Source: Bacilli bacterium (lineage in GTDB: Bacteria; Bacillota_I; Bacilli_A; ML615J-28; CAG-313). Taken from it: DNA of 42,364 nt. Position 1 is the first letter of the stretch, and each line of letters starts with the position of its first letter. Shown piece by piece: positions 1 to 8,213 of this stretch. Under the pieces are notes generated by a model. The model saw only the letters and a list, made by a program, of their open reading frames with translations. It did no database searches and had not been told where the DNA came from. A program made the translations under genes and the position numbers. The DNA lies in the NCBI GenBank assembly GCA_017409905.1, contig JAFQRV010000012.1, positions 1-42,364 on the forward strand, given 5' to 3'.

Positions 1-1493
1 AATACTGTCGAATAATTTTCTTGCTTATTAACTAGTTTCATTGCTTCTTCAAAACTATTTACAACTATATACTTAGCAAAATTATTTGATTTAAAATATT
101 CAACCAAAATATATATATTCTCATTATCTATTAAATATACATAGTCAACAACATTAACTATTAAATCACCTATTTTTTCGTAATATTCTTTTAGTTTTTC
201 CTTTTGATCGACAAGCCCTGGAGTTATTAATATTTTAATAGTATTTACTTTATTTAGTACATTTAATGCACTTATAAATCCTTCAAAATTAGAATTAAAA
301 GAATCATCTAATATTTGATAACCTTCTTTTTCTATTAAAGCTAATCGATGTTCTACAGATTCTAGATTTTTAATTTCTTCGATTATTTCAAAATCACTTA
401 GTTTTAATTCTTTACATACTGCATAAACTAATAACAAATTTGTTACATTATGGATCCCATTTAAATTAGCTTCGAATAAAATATCATTAATTTGAAAACT
501 AATATAATTAAATTTTTCGACTAAGTTTGTTGCGGAATAATTAACATTCTTATTTTTTATTCCTACTTTTATAACCTTTAAATGTTCGGGATATTCATAC
601 TCGTCTAAATATTCATTGTCAGCATTTATTATTAATGTATCTATATTTTTAGACTTTAAAATCTCTAGTTTCGTTTTTAATACATTTTCTATTGTTTTAA
701 ATGAATCCAAGTGTTGTGTTCCGATTGATGTAATGATACCAATATTTATATTTAAAATATTATTTATTTTTTCAATATCTTTTTGTTTGGTAGCACCCAT
801 TTCAGCAATGTATATTTCATTATAATCTTCTAGATTATTCAATATATCTTTAGTTATTCCTAAACAAGTGTTATATGACTTAGGTGTTTTATGCACTAAA
901 TATCTGCTGCTTAGAATACTAGATAGAAAATACTTACAAGAAGTCTTACCATAACTTCCAGTGATTCCTATTTTTATTAATTCAAGTTTACTTATTTTAT
1001 TTTTTGCTTTTTTAATATAATATCTATTAATTAAATTTTCTATTGGGGCATTTATAAAATTTGTGATAATTATTAAAATAGGAACTATATATATATTAAT
1101 AAATAGCAATGGCACAACTGTAAATATTTGGATTAAATATATTATTATAATTGTGAAAAACATCCTAGATATTCTTTTGGTTATTTTTAAGGTTAAAATC
1201 TTTTTTTCTTTTAAAACAATGCAGCCAAATATGAAAAACAATGTTAACAATCCTAAAAACCAATTATCATACCAACAATATAAAATACCTAATAACACAG
1301 TTTGTAATCTTACAAATCCACTTAATGAATATAAGTAATATTTTCTAAAATGTTTAAAGTACTCTTTTATTTTGTAACCTGCTTGTTGAAAAATTGTTAA
1401 TTCATGATATATTTCAAAAAACAGTAAGATAGATAAAAAAGAAATTACTACATAATTAATAACTATCCCCCCATATATTTTGATAAAAAGCAT
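1..1493 (-). CDS. murF: MurF-like Mur ligase with N-terminal membrane domain (partial, C-terminus off left edge)
   Basis: Probable UDP-MurNAc-tripeptide:D-Ala-D-Ala ligase (or close Mur-ligase paralogue), an ATP-dependent step of peptidoglycan precursor synthesis. I read 497 codons from the ATG at 1491-1493 to the window edge. Residues 1-150 are hydrophobic, with about four to five membrane segments. A Mur P-loop GITGSYGKT follows at 176-184, then IAEMGA, EHRL and DDSFNSN, the last being typical of MurF, and ITPGLVDQ in the C-terminal domain. Classical MurF is soluble and about 450 residues, so the membrane domain is an addition. The start overlaps the end of the hydrolase gene by 38 bases, so the two are probably translated from one mRNA; no clear ribosome binding site is visible. 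The Mur family is secure; MurF rather than another Mur ligase is an inference. Confidence 0.82.
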   Translation of the reverse strand, partial: MLFIKIYGGIVINYVVISFLSILLFFEIYHELTIFQQAGYKIKEYFKHFRKYYLYSLSGFVRLQTVLLGILYCWYDNWFLGLLTLFFIFGCIVLKEKKILTLKITKRISRMFFTIIIIYLIQIFTVVPLLFINIYIVPILIIITNFINAPIENLINRYYIKKAKNKISKLELIKIGITGSYGKTSCKYFLSSILSSRYLVHKTPKSYNTCLGITKDILNNLEDYNEIYIAEMGATKQKDIEKINNILNINIGIITSIGTQHLDSFKTIENVLKTKLEILKSKNIDTLIINADNEYLDEYEYPEHLKVIKVGIKNKNVNYSATNLVEKFNYISFQINDILFEANLNGIHNVTNLLLVYAVCKELKLSDFEIIEEIKNLESVEHRLALIEKEGYQILDDSFNSNFEGFISALNVLNKVNTIKILITPGLVDQKEKLKEYYEKIGDLIVNVVDYVYLIDNENIYILVEYFKSNNFAKYIVVNSFEEAMKLVNKQENYSTV

Positions 1494-2247
1494 TTAAAAT
1501 TATATTAAATTGGCCTTTGGATTCTAAAAAAGAAAAATGTCTACAACCCTTTAAGACTATCAATTGAGAATTTTTTATTTTTTTGGAAAATTTTTTTGCC
1601 ATCCATAAAGGAGTTGTTTTATCTTGTGAACCCCACATCAACAATACTGGCACATCTATTTTTTTTAAGTGTTTTGTTAAATCTTCATTTACAATTTTAA
1701 TAAATGTTTTCTTCATAACATATGATAATTGTTTAAAATCTTTACTTCCGCTCTCTTCAATTAACTTTTGAAGTTTTACTTTATTAATTTTTTTATAAAT
1801 TTTCTTTTTTACTTTATATTTTAGTATTTTTATTTTTGTCAAAATATTTTTACTTTTTATTCCTGCACTTGAAACCAATAATAAATAATCTGCACTTTTA
1901 TAAATACTTTGTAGTTTAATAGCTACTCTACCACCAAATGAATGTCCTATAATTAAAAGATTACATAAATTTAATCCTTCTATTAAATCTTTTACTAACA
2001 ATACATAATAATCCAATCCAACTATTCTATTTGGTTCAACTGTGTTTATAAACCCTGGAAAGTGAATAATATATATATTTGAATACTTACTTATTGTTTT
2101 ATACATTGTTTCATAGGTTTCTACATTTTGTTGCCAACCAGGAAGCACTATAGTGTTGTTCTTTTTTTCATTCGAAATACTAATATATTCATACTCAATC
2201 CCATTAAACTTTCTTTTTTTCTTTACATATTTATTCATATTAATCAT
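1456..2247 (-). CDS. alpha/beta hydrolase
   Basis: An alpha/beta-hydrolase-fold protein of 263 residues, substrate unknown. The expected catalytic triad is visible: nucleophile Ser103 in GHSFGG, Asp209 in WGSQDKTTP and His237 in GCRHFSF. An oxyanion-loop-like LPGW is near residue 35. A Lys-rich helical cap lies at about 132-165. No signal peptide or membrane anchor is seen, so it should be cytoplasmic. It is the first gene of a two-gene unit with the membrane-linked Mur ligase, which hints at a cell-envelope substrate, but that is only context. No ribosome binding site precedes either possible ATG (2247 or 2238). A TATAAT box at 2251-2256 sits so close that a nearly leaderless mRNA is possible. 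Confidence 0.85.
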   Translation of the reverse strand: MINMNKYVKKKRKFNGIEYEYISISNEKKNNTIVLPGWQQNVETYETMYKTISKYSNIYIIHFPGFINTVEPNRIVGLDYYVLLVKDLIEGLNLCNLLIIGHSFGGRVAIKLQSIYKSADYLLLVSSAGIKSKNILTKIKILKYKVKKKIYKKINKVKLQKLIEESGSKDFKQLSYVMKKTFIKIVNEDLTKHLKKIDVPVLLMWGSQDKTTPLWMAKKFSKKIKNSQLIVLKGCRHFSFLESKGQFNIILNAFYQNIWGDSY

Positions 2248-2331
2248 TAAATTATATTCATAAAATATATTTTTATGTTTTTTATTTTAGTTAAATTTCA
2301 TTTATTTATTTTATTTTTAAATAAAATCAAA

Positions 2332-2367
2332 CTAAATTTTAAAATTTAAAAATTTAGGTTTTATAAT
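2332..2367 (+). promoter_or_regulatory. Possible operator and -10 box of the XRE regulator gene
   Basis: A 9-bp inverted repeat, CTAAATTTT (2332-2340) and AAAATTTAG (2349-2357), is separated by 8 bases. It lies just before a perfect TATAAT (2362-2367), and a strong AAAGGAGG ribosome binding site follows at 2373-2380. The repeat would cover the -35 and spacer region, where an autoregulating XRE protein could bind. No good -35 hexamer is present (TTAAAA at 17 bp). The -10 box is so close to the ribosome binding site that the leader would be very short. The whole 2248-2385 gap is almost pure A/T, so chance symmetry is a real alternative. Confidence 0.35.
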
Positions 2368-2385
2368 ATAACAAAGGAGGTTTTT

Positions 2386-2661
2386 ATGAACTTTGGTGAA
2401 CGTTTAAGAAGTATACGAGAAGATAAAGATATGACACAACAACAAGTTGCAGATTTAATTCCAATGAATCAATCTAATTATTCTAAATTAGAAAGAAATT
2501 TACAACAGCCTAGTTTACATCAATTAACAAGAATCATAGAAATCTTCGATATTACTTTGGATGAATTGTTAAACATTGATAGTTCAGTATACCTAGAAAA
2601 TAAAATTGCTGATTTTGAATCTGAAGTATCTTCTATATATGAAAAATATTTTAAGAAATAA
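2386..2661 (+). CDS. XRE-family helix-turn-helix transcriptional regulator
   Basis: A small DNA-binding regulator of 91 residues. Residues 6-60 form one Cro/C1-type helix-turn-helix domain: RLRSIREDKDMTQQQVADL, then the recognition-helix region NQSNYSKLERN, then the QPSLHQLTRIIEIFDITLDELL tail. The last 25 residues are charged and probably helical, possibly for dimerisation. There is no sensor domain. The start is fixed by AAAGGAGG six bases before ATG. It is divergent from the hydrolase/Mur-ligase pair and convergent with sufB, from which it is separated by a terminator. Its targets are unknown; its own promoter and the divergent pair are the obvious candidates. Confidence 0.92.
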   Translation: MNFGERLRSIREDKDMTQQQVADLIPMNQSNYSKLERNLQQPSLHQLTRIIEIFDITLDELLNIDSSVYLENKIADFESEVSSIYEKYFKK

Positions 2662-2689
2662 AAAATGCGTGTTTTATACACGCATTTTT
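2661..2689. terminator. Bidirectional intrinsic terminator between XRE gene and sufB
   Basis: A 12-bp stem, AAAAATGCGTGT (2661-2672) with ACACGCATTTTT (2678-2689), has a 5-base loop and T-runs on both strands. It sits directly between the stops of the two convergent genes, so it can end both transcripts. Confidence 0.9.
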
Positions 2690-4096
2690 TTATCCAATAG
2701 AATTTGACATTTCTAATTTTATTAATTGATTTAATTCAACAGCATATTCCATAGGTAGTTCTCTTGCAAAAGGTTCAATAAATCCCATAATGATCATTTC
2801 AGTTGCTTGTTCCTCTGTTAATCCTCTGCTCATTAAATAAAACAATTGTTCCTCACTAACTTTTGAAACTGTCGCCTCATGTTCAATATAAGAAGAATCA
2901 TTTTGACTTATGTTAGTTGGAATAGTATCACTTGATGATATATTATCTAAAATCAAAGTATCACATTCAATATGGCTTTTTGCATTTTCTGCATGAGAAT
3001 TATGTCTTACAGTACCACGATAATTAACTTTACCTCCACCACGACAAATAGATTTAGAAATTATTTGGCTTGTAGTATTTGGAGCTAAGTGTATCATCTT
3101 TGCACCTGTATCTTGATATTGACCACTTCCCGCAAACGCGATTGAAATAGTCGTACCTTTTGCACGAGGGCCAGCTAAAATACAAGCAGGATACTTCATA
3201 TTAACCATAGATCCAATATTTCCATCAATCCATTCCATATGTCCATCTTCTTCAACATACGCTCTTTTTGTAACTAAGTTTACAATATTGTTTGACCAAT
3301 TTTGAACAGTTGAATATCTACAGTATCCACCTTTTTTTACATATATTTCAACTACTGCAGCATGTAAAGAGTCTTTTGAATATTTAGGAGCAGTACATCC
3401 TTCAACATAATATAAACTAGCTCCTTCATCAACAATAATTAAAGTTCTTTCAAATTGACCCATTTGTTCTGTATTAATTCTAAAGTATGATTGTAATGGT
3501 TTTTCTATTTTTACTCCTTTAGGAATATATATAAATGATCCACCACTCCATACAGCAGTATTTAAAGATGCAAACATATTGTCTTGATATGGAACCACTT
3601 TATTAAAATATTCTTTTACTAATTCAGGATATTTTTTTACCGCAGTATCTGTATCACAGAATAATACTCCTAGACTTTCTAATTCTTGAATAGTATTGTG
3701 ATAAACAACTTCGGATTCAAATTGTGTAGATACACCAGCTAAATATTTTTGTTCAGCTTCTTGAATCCCTAATTTATCAAAAGTATCTTTAATTTCTTCG
3801 GGAACAGATTCCCAAGTATTTACTACATCTTTTGTTGATTTTATATAATAAATATATTCATCAAAATTTAACATGTCCAAACTTGGTCCAAATGTAGGCC
3901 AATTTTTTTCATTAAATTTATGATAAGCTTTTACTCTTAAATCTAACATCCAATCAGGTTCATTTTTACATTTCGATATAGTTCTAACAACCTCTTCATT
4001 GATTCCACGACCTGTATCAAAGTATGTAGAAGTTTCTGTTCTAAAACCATATTTATAATCTGTGCCAATTTTTTCTAAATTATCATTCTTCGACAT
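2690..4096 (-). CDS. sufB: SufB, Fe-S cluster scaffold subunit
   Basis: SufB is the scaffold part of the SufBCD complex, on which Fe-S clusters are assembled in the cytoplasm. The 468-residue product is full length for the family. Visible family features are the beta-helix core, including [13 protein letters not shown] and EGCTAP, and the C-terminal [14 protein letters not shown] motif, also found in SufD. I place the start at the ATG at 4096, preceded by AGGTGA; the in-frame GTG at 4105 is part of that ribosome binding site. It overlaps the end of sufU by 14 bases and is the last gene of the suf operon, followed by a terminator. Confidence 0.96.
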   Translation of the reverse strand: MSKNDNLEKIGTDYKYGFRTETSTYFDTGRGINEEVVRTISKCKNEPDWMLDLRVKAYHKFNEKNWPTFGPSLDMLNFDEYIYYIKSTKDVVNTWESVPEEIKDTFDKLGIQEAEQKYLAGVSTQFESEVVYHNTIQELESLGVLFCDTDTAVKKYPELVKEYFNKVVPYQDNMFASLNTAVWSGGSFIYIPKGVKIEKPLQSYFRINTEQMGQFERTLIIVDEGASLYYVEGCTAPKYSKDSLHAAVVEIYVKKGGYCRYSTVQNWSNNIVNLVTKRAYVEEDGHMEWIDGNIGSMVNMKYPACILAGPRAKGTTISIAFAGSGQYQDTGAKMIHLAPNTTSQIISKSICRGGGKVNYRGTVRHNSHAENAKSHIECDTLILDNISSSDTIPTNISQNDSSYIEHEATVSKVSEEQLFYLMSRGLTEEQATEMIIMGFIEPFARELPMEYAVELNQLIKLEMSNSIG

Positions 4097-4535
4097 CTTG
4101 TTCACCTGTTTGACCTTCTAAAATCGCACCCATTGCACGCCAAGATATTGTAGCACATTTAACTCTTGCAGGAAAATTAGCAACTCCTTGATAAGCAATA
4201 GCTTCATCAAGTGCTTCTTCATCTTTTACTTTTTCTCCTTTAATTAAGTTATAGTAATCTGCAATTATATCTTTTGCTTCTTGAATAGTCTTACCTTTTA
4301 ATACTTCACTCATTACTGATGCACTTGAACAACAAATTGAACATCCAGTTCCTTCATGTCTAATGGCTGCAACTCGACCATTTTCCACTTTTGCTTGAAC
4401 TGTAATATCATCACCACAAGATGGGTTTTTAAGACGTAAACATATATATCCACTATCGCTAACTAATCCTTTATTTCTAGGTGAACGATAATGTTCCATA
4501 ATTACTTGACGATATAAATCATTTACTGAATTCAT
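4083..4535 (-). CDS. sufU: SufU, zinc-dependent sulfurtransferase of the SUF system
   Basis: SufU takes the persulfide from SufS and passes it to the SUF scaffold, replacing SufE in Gram-positive bacteria. The expected zinc ligands are present: Cys40 and Asp42 in NPSCGDD, Cys65 in [10 protein letters not shown] and Cys127 in VKCATISWR. The 150-residue length is normal. The ATG at 4535 is preceded by AAGGAG at proper spacing and overlaps the sufS TGA as ATGA. The upstream GTG at 4544 lies next to the ribosome binding site and is less likely. The tight overlap implies translational coupling to sufS, its enzymatic partner. Confidence 0.96.
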   Translation of the reverse strand: MNSVNDLYRQVIMEHYRSPRNKGLVSDSGYICLRLKNPSCGDDITVQAKVENGRVAAIRHEGTGCSICCSSASVMSEVLKGKTIQEAKDIIADYYNLIKGEKVKDEEALDEAIAYQGVANFPARVKCATISWRAMGAILEGQTGEQDVEE

Positions 4536-5737
4536 ATTATCCACTCCTTAAAGTATTCACATGCACCATTTATAGCTGCAACTAATGCTTGGGCTTCTTC
4601 AATAGTATTATATATATAAAAACTTGCTCGAACAGTTCCCATGCATCCTAAATGATGAGTTATTAATTGTGCACAATGGTGCCCTGCTCTAACACAAATA
4701 TTTTGAGCAGCAAGGAAAGTAGCAGTATCGTGAGGATGAATACCTTTAATATTAAAAGTTACTATTCCACTTTCTGGTTCTTTAGTATATAACTCTATCA
4801 TATCATTATTTTTAATATTTTCTACAACATATTTCGCTAAGGATAAAGAATGGTTATGAACATTCTCCATGCCAAGTTTACTTAAATATTCAATAGCTGG
4901 TTTTAAAGCTATCAATCCAGCTATATTTGGAGTTCCTGCTTCAAATTTTTCTGGAGCATCTTTAAATGTTGAATCATACATTTCAACACCATCATTCATG
5001 TCTCCACCAAATTCTTCTGGTTCTAAAGAATTCAATAAATCATATTTACCATAAAGAATTCCACAACCTGTAGGGCCTAGCATTTTATGCCCTGAGAAAG
5101 CAAGAAAATCAACATCAAGATCTTGGACATCCACTTTCATATGGGGAACTGCTTGTGCTCCATCACATATTACAATCGCACCTATTTCATGTGCAAGTTT
5201 TGTTATTTCTTTAACAGGAGCAACAACTCCTAATACATTTGAAACATAGGTAAGATTAACTATTTTTGTTTTTTTAGTCAATACCTTTTTAAAATTTTCA
5301 ATTGTTATTTGATTTTTTTCATTTAATTCAATAAAAACTAACTTAGCCCCTTTTTCTTTTGCAACATTTTGCCATGGCATAACAAGACTGTGATGATCTA
5401 GTTGAGATACAATAATCTCATCACCTTCATGAATATTTGCTTTTAAGATTTGAGCTAACATATTTAAACCATTAGTAGTTCCTTTAGTATATACTACTTC
5501 TCTTGGTTTACAATTAATGAATTTTGCTACAACAGTACGTAATTCTTCATATTCATCAGTGGCTTTACTACTTAAATCATAAACACCTCTATGAATATTT
5601 ACACCATACTTTGTATAATATTCATTAATTTTATCAATAACAATTTGTGGTTTTAATGAAGTTGCAGCTGAATCCATATATATCATTTTTTCATTATTAA
5701 CTAATACTGGAAAATCAGCACGTTTAACTTCTAACAT
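4532..5737 (-). CDS. sufS: SufS, cysteine desulfurase (group II)
   Basis: A PLP-dependent desulfurase that removes sulfur from cysteine as an enzyme persulfide and feeds SufU. It has 401 residues, normal length. The PLP lysine is Lys218 in FSGHKMLGPTG, and the catalytic cysteine is Cys355 in RAGHHCAQ, the short-loop form typical of SufS. Cofactor-site elements include DHHS (114-117) and CDGAQ (191-195). The start has AGGTGAT upstream. The stop is TGA overlapping the sufU start, which is useful evidence that TGA is a stop codon in this genome. Confidence 0.97.
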   Translation of the reverse strand: MLEVKRADFPVLVNNEKMIYMDSAATSLKPQIVIDKINEYYTKYGVNIHRGVYDLSSKATDEYEELRTVVAKFINCKPREVVYTKGTTNGLNMLAQILKANIHEGDEIIVSQLDHHSLVMPWQNVAKEKGAKLVFIELNEKNQITIENFKKVLTKKTKIVNLTYVSNVLGVVAPVKEITKLAHEIGAIVICDGAQAVPHMKVDVQDLDVDFLAFSGHKMLGPTGCGILYGKYDLLNSLEPEEFGGDMNDGVEMYDSTFKDAPEKFEAGTPNIAGLIALKPAIEYLSKLGMENVHNHSLSLAKYVVENIKNNDMIELYTKEPESGIVTFNIKGIHPHDTATFLAAQNICVRAGHHCAQLITHHLGCMGTVRASFYIYNTIEEAQALVAAINGACEYFKEWII

Positions 5738-5745
5738 ATAATCAC

Positions 5746-6486
5746 CTACTTTAATAATTTTGCAAATTCAGTATATATTACCTGTTGAATATTTTCATTT
5801 TTTATATGACTTAAAATAGGTTGTACAAAACCTAAAATAACCATTTCTTGAGCTTGAGTTTCTGTTAAACCTCTGCTCATTAAATAAAATAATTCATCTT
5901 TGTCAATAGAACCTATTGAGGCACTATGTGATGCTACTACATCATATTCATCAATCAATAGATTTGGTTGTGCTTTAATAGAAGCATTTTTAGATAAATT
6001 TAAGCCCCTTGTCATTTGTCTAGCATCACTTTGTTTCATGCCATTTTTAATAAATGCATTATTATTCAAAATTAATGCCGCATTATTTTTACCAATTGCA
6101 TAAGTTTCTAATAAACTTTTAGTCATTTTTGCATAGTGATTAATCATTATATTAGAAGTAACAAGAGCTTTATCTAAACCTAAATATAAATTAATTATAT
6201 GAACTTCTGCATTTGTTTCTTGTAAATTAACATCTAAATTAAATGTGTAATTATCTTTTTGAAAAGATACATTGTAAATGATTAGATTAGCATTTTCTAA
6301 AAGTTCACACTTAATATTACTTTCTGAATTATAAACTAATAATTCTAATTTTGAGTTAGCTTTTAATGAGATTTCTAAATCTTTAAAAGAAGAATTTAAA
6401 GCTTGATAAACAACTTTTTGTTGATTTTCTTCTAATATTAATTTATCGATTTCTTTAAAAACATATGAATTAATAATGTCACTCAT
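5746..6486 (-). CDS. sufD: SufD, short form, SufBCD complex subunit
   Basis: Partner of SufB in the SufBCD assembly complex. The C-terminal half carries the SufB/SufD signature: DEYDVVASHSASIGSID (about 184-200), then [14 protein letters not shown] and a helical tail. At 246 residues it is much shorter than typical SufD (about 400-440), lacking most of the N-terminal helical region while retaining the beta-helix and the interface segment. The reading frame is intact and the start is cleanly spaced 1 base after the sufC stop, so it looks like a naturally shortened form, not a broken gene. The assignment is also supported by its place between sufC and sufS, as in Bacillus. Confidence 0.93.
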   Translation of the reverse strand: MSDIINSYVFKEIDKLILEENQQKVVYQALNSSFKDLEISLKANSKLELLVYNSESNIKCELLENANLIIYNVSFQKDNYTFNLDVNLQETNAEVHIINLYLGLDKALVTSNIMINHYAKMTKSLLETYAIGKNNAALILNNNAFIKNGMKQSDARQMTRGLNLSKNASIKAQPNLLIDEYDVVASHSASIGSIDKDELFYLMSRGLTETQAQEMVILGFVQPILSHIKNENIQQVIYTEFAKLLK

Positions 6487-6487
6487 A

Positions 6488-7312
6488 CTATTTTACCTTA
6501 TTACTAGGGTTAATAGCACAAGTTCCAAGTGAAACACTAGCTCGAACAGGAGCATCATCAACTAGTCCTAATTCTAATTTTAACCAATCGTATCCTTCTC
6601 TATCAATCTTTTCGATGAGTTCATTTTTACCAGTTCTAACAACCTTACCACCCATTAATACATGAACATAGTCTGGTTTAATATAGTCTAATAATCTTTC
6701 ATAGTGAGTAATAACTAATGCGCCAAAAGAATCAGACTTCATATTATTAACATTTTCGCCAACTATTCTTAACGCATCTACATCTAATCCAGAATCAATT
6801 TCATCTAGAATAGCAAACTTTGGTTGTAACATTTTCATTTGAAGAATTTCATTACGTTTCTTTTCTCCACCTGAAAATCCTACATTAACATATCTATGAG
6901 GTAAATCACTATTCATCTTTAATTCTTTAGTTGCTTTATCTAAAGATCTAATAAATTTAAATAACGAAATATGTTCATCCTCTGCAAGTCTAGTTTCCAT
7001 AGCAGTTTTAATAAAGTCGGAATTAGTAACACCTGTAATTTCAGATGGATATTGCATTGCTAAGAAAAGTCCTTTTCTGCTTCTTTCATCAACACTCATT
7101 GATAAAACATCTTCACCATCTAATAAGATTTGTCCTTGAACAACTTCATATTTATAGTGACCCATAATTGTAGATGCAAGTGTAGATTTTCCAGTTCCAT
7201 TTGGACCCATAATAACATGAATTTCTCCAGTGTTCATTTCAAGATTAACACCTTTTAAAATTAATTTATCTTCAACTTTAACCCATAAATCAATTATTTG
7301 TAATTTTGACAT
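6488..7312 (-). CDS. sufC: SufC, ABC-type ATPase of the SUF complex
   Basis: Cytoplasmic ATPase that drives conformational change in SufB-SufD during Fe-S assembly. It shows Walker A GPNGTGKST, signature FSGGEKKR, Walker B FAILDEIDSGLD and switch His in LVITHYERLL. The 274-residue length is a little above the usual 250 because of a C-terminal tail (DDAPVRASVSLG onward). The start is the ATG at 7312, with GAGGT eight bases upstream; the upstream GTG at 7327 overlaps that ribosome binding site. It is the first gene of the suf operon. Confidence 0.97.
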   Translation of the reverse strand: MSKLQIIDLWVKVEDKLILKGVNLEMNTGEIHVIMGPNGTGKSTLASTIMGHYKYEVVQGQILLDGEDVLSMSVDERSRKGLFLAMQYPSEITGVTNSDFIKTAMETRLAEDEHISLFKFIRSLDKATKELKMNSDLPHRYVNVGFSGGEKKRNEILQMKMLQPKFAILDEIDSGLDVDALRIVGENVNNMKSDSFGALVITHYERLLDYIKPDYVHVLMGGKVVRTGKNELIEKIDREGYDWLKLELGLVDDAPVRASVSLGTCAINPSNKVK

Positions 7313-7352
7313 ATATTTATACCTCACTTTTTTATACTTAATAAAATAAAAA

Positions 7353-7394
7353 GCTATAATAAGAAATTATATTTTTACTGTTTCTTATTATAGC
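7353..7394 (-). terminator. Intrinsic terminator after the 7422-8621 gene pair, overlapping the suf promoter
   Basis: A perfect 14-bp inverted repeat (7353-7366 and 7381-7394) with a 14-base loop. On the minus strand it is followed by TTTTTATTTTATT. It should end transcripts of the two upstream membrane-protein genes. Its 5' arm, in transcript order, also contains the -10 box of the suf promoter. A mild doubt is that the stem is AT-rich. Confidence 0.75.
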
Positions 7395-7415
7395 ACTTTT
7401 TGTATTTTTCTTCAA
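7387..7415 (-). promoter_or_regulatory. Promoter of the suf operon
   Basis: On the minus strand, TTGAAG (7410-7415) is 17 bp from TATAAT (7387-7392), and TG precedes the -10 box with one base between (TGCTATAAT). Transcription should begin near 7380, leaving a leader of about 70 bases before sufC. No binding site for an iron- or redox-sensing repressor could be recognised with confidence. Confidence 0.75.
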
Positions 7416-7421
7416 CTAAAA

Positions 7422-8210
7422 TTATTTATCAAATAAATTTGGTTGTAATTTTATATATATGCACTTAATTTGATTATCATATAAACTTACAATTATGTTA
7501 TCACCGATACGAACATTTTCATCTAGCACTGTCTTTTTCATATCACCAGCTGCAAAGTATCCTGTTTTTGAATTATAGTATATATCTGTTTGACTTAATA
7601 TCTTTAATGTCAATTTTTTTACTTTATTAAAGCCTTCCATATTTAGTTGTAAAGTTCCATCAATAGCATCTGGTAAAACAACTTTTTTCTTTTGCCATAT
7701 TGAGTAAGGGCTCATTCCTTGAAAACCGATAACTTCTAAAGTGTCAAAATTAACAACTAACCCAGAGCAACTGGCACCAATATTAATAAATATTTCATGT
7801 TCAGCTTTTGGTAAGAACTCTCTTTTTTCAGTATCATAAGATATTTCTTTGATATCACTATATTTTTCTATTATATTAAATAATACAGGTTTTGTTGGTT
7901 CTATATATGTTCCCTTTTTTAATTCGTATACTGCTTTAAATAACAATTCAGTTTCTTTTTCAAAATCCTTAGTTAAAGCTTTATTCTTTTTCTTGAAAAA
8001 GAAATTAGTATACCAACTACCTCCAATAAATATAATCATCAATATTATTACTAATACCAAATAAAATGGATTAATTTTATTTACAATTGTCACCCTAACC
8101 ATTAATACAATAAAAGCGATACCTAAGATTGTATTTATAATTGGTGAAAGTAATCTTGGTTTATGTTTGGAAATTTCTTTATCTAAATATTCTTTATTTT
8201 TTTGTTCCAT
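7422..8210 (-). CDS. Membrane protein of unknown function, two N-terminal TM segments
   Basis: Not recognised. The 262-residue product has a short Lys-rich N-terminus and two membrane segments at about 22-40 and 49-68, followed by a basic stretch (FFKKKNK). A soluble domain of about 185 residues (78-262) is rich in beta-type sequence. By the positive-inside rule that domain is probably cytoplasmic. Its content includes EIFINIGASCSGLVVNF and FAAGDMKKTVLDENVRIGD, neither of which I can tie to a family. The start is preceded by TTGGAG and lies 3 bases after the stop of the upstream gene, so the two are an operon. The adjacent suf operon has its own promoter. Confidence 0.8.
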   Translation of the reverse strand: MEQKNKEYLDKEISKHKPRLLSPIINTILGIAFIVLMVRVTIVNKINPFYLVLVIILMIIFIGGSWYTNFFFKKKNKALTKDFEKETELLFKAVYELKKGTYIEPTKPVLFNIIEKYSDIKEISYDTEKREFLPKAEHEIFINIGASCSGLVVNFDTLEVIGFQGMSPYSIWQKKKVVLPDAIDGTLQLNMEGFNKVKKLTLKILSQTDIYYNSKTGYFAAGDMKKTVLDENVRIGDNIIVSLYDNQIKCIYIKLQPNLFDK

Positions 8211-8213
8211 AAG

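Noticed and set aside
616..1338. Plus-strand open reading frames at 616-825 and 1063-1338
   Set aside because: The opposite strand is the Mur ligase gene with clear motifs; these have no ribosome binding sites and only low-complexity hydrophobic translations.
2238..2256. Leaderless start of the hydrolase gene
   Set aside because: TATAAT on the minus strand (2251-2256) is nearly on top of ATG 2247/2238 and no ribosome binding site is seen, but the -35 position is poor and the A/T-only region gives many TATAAT-like matches by chance.
7353..7394. The inverted repeat before sufC as an iron-repressor operator
   Set aside because: It does not look like a Fur or IscR-type site, and the T-run after one arm fits a terminator better.
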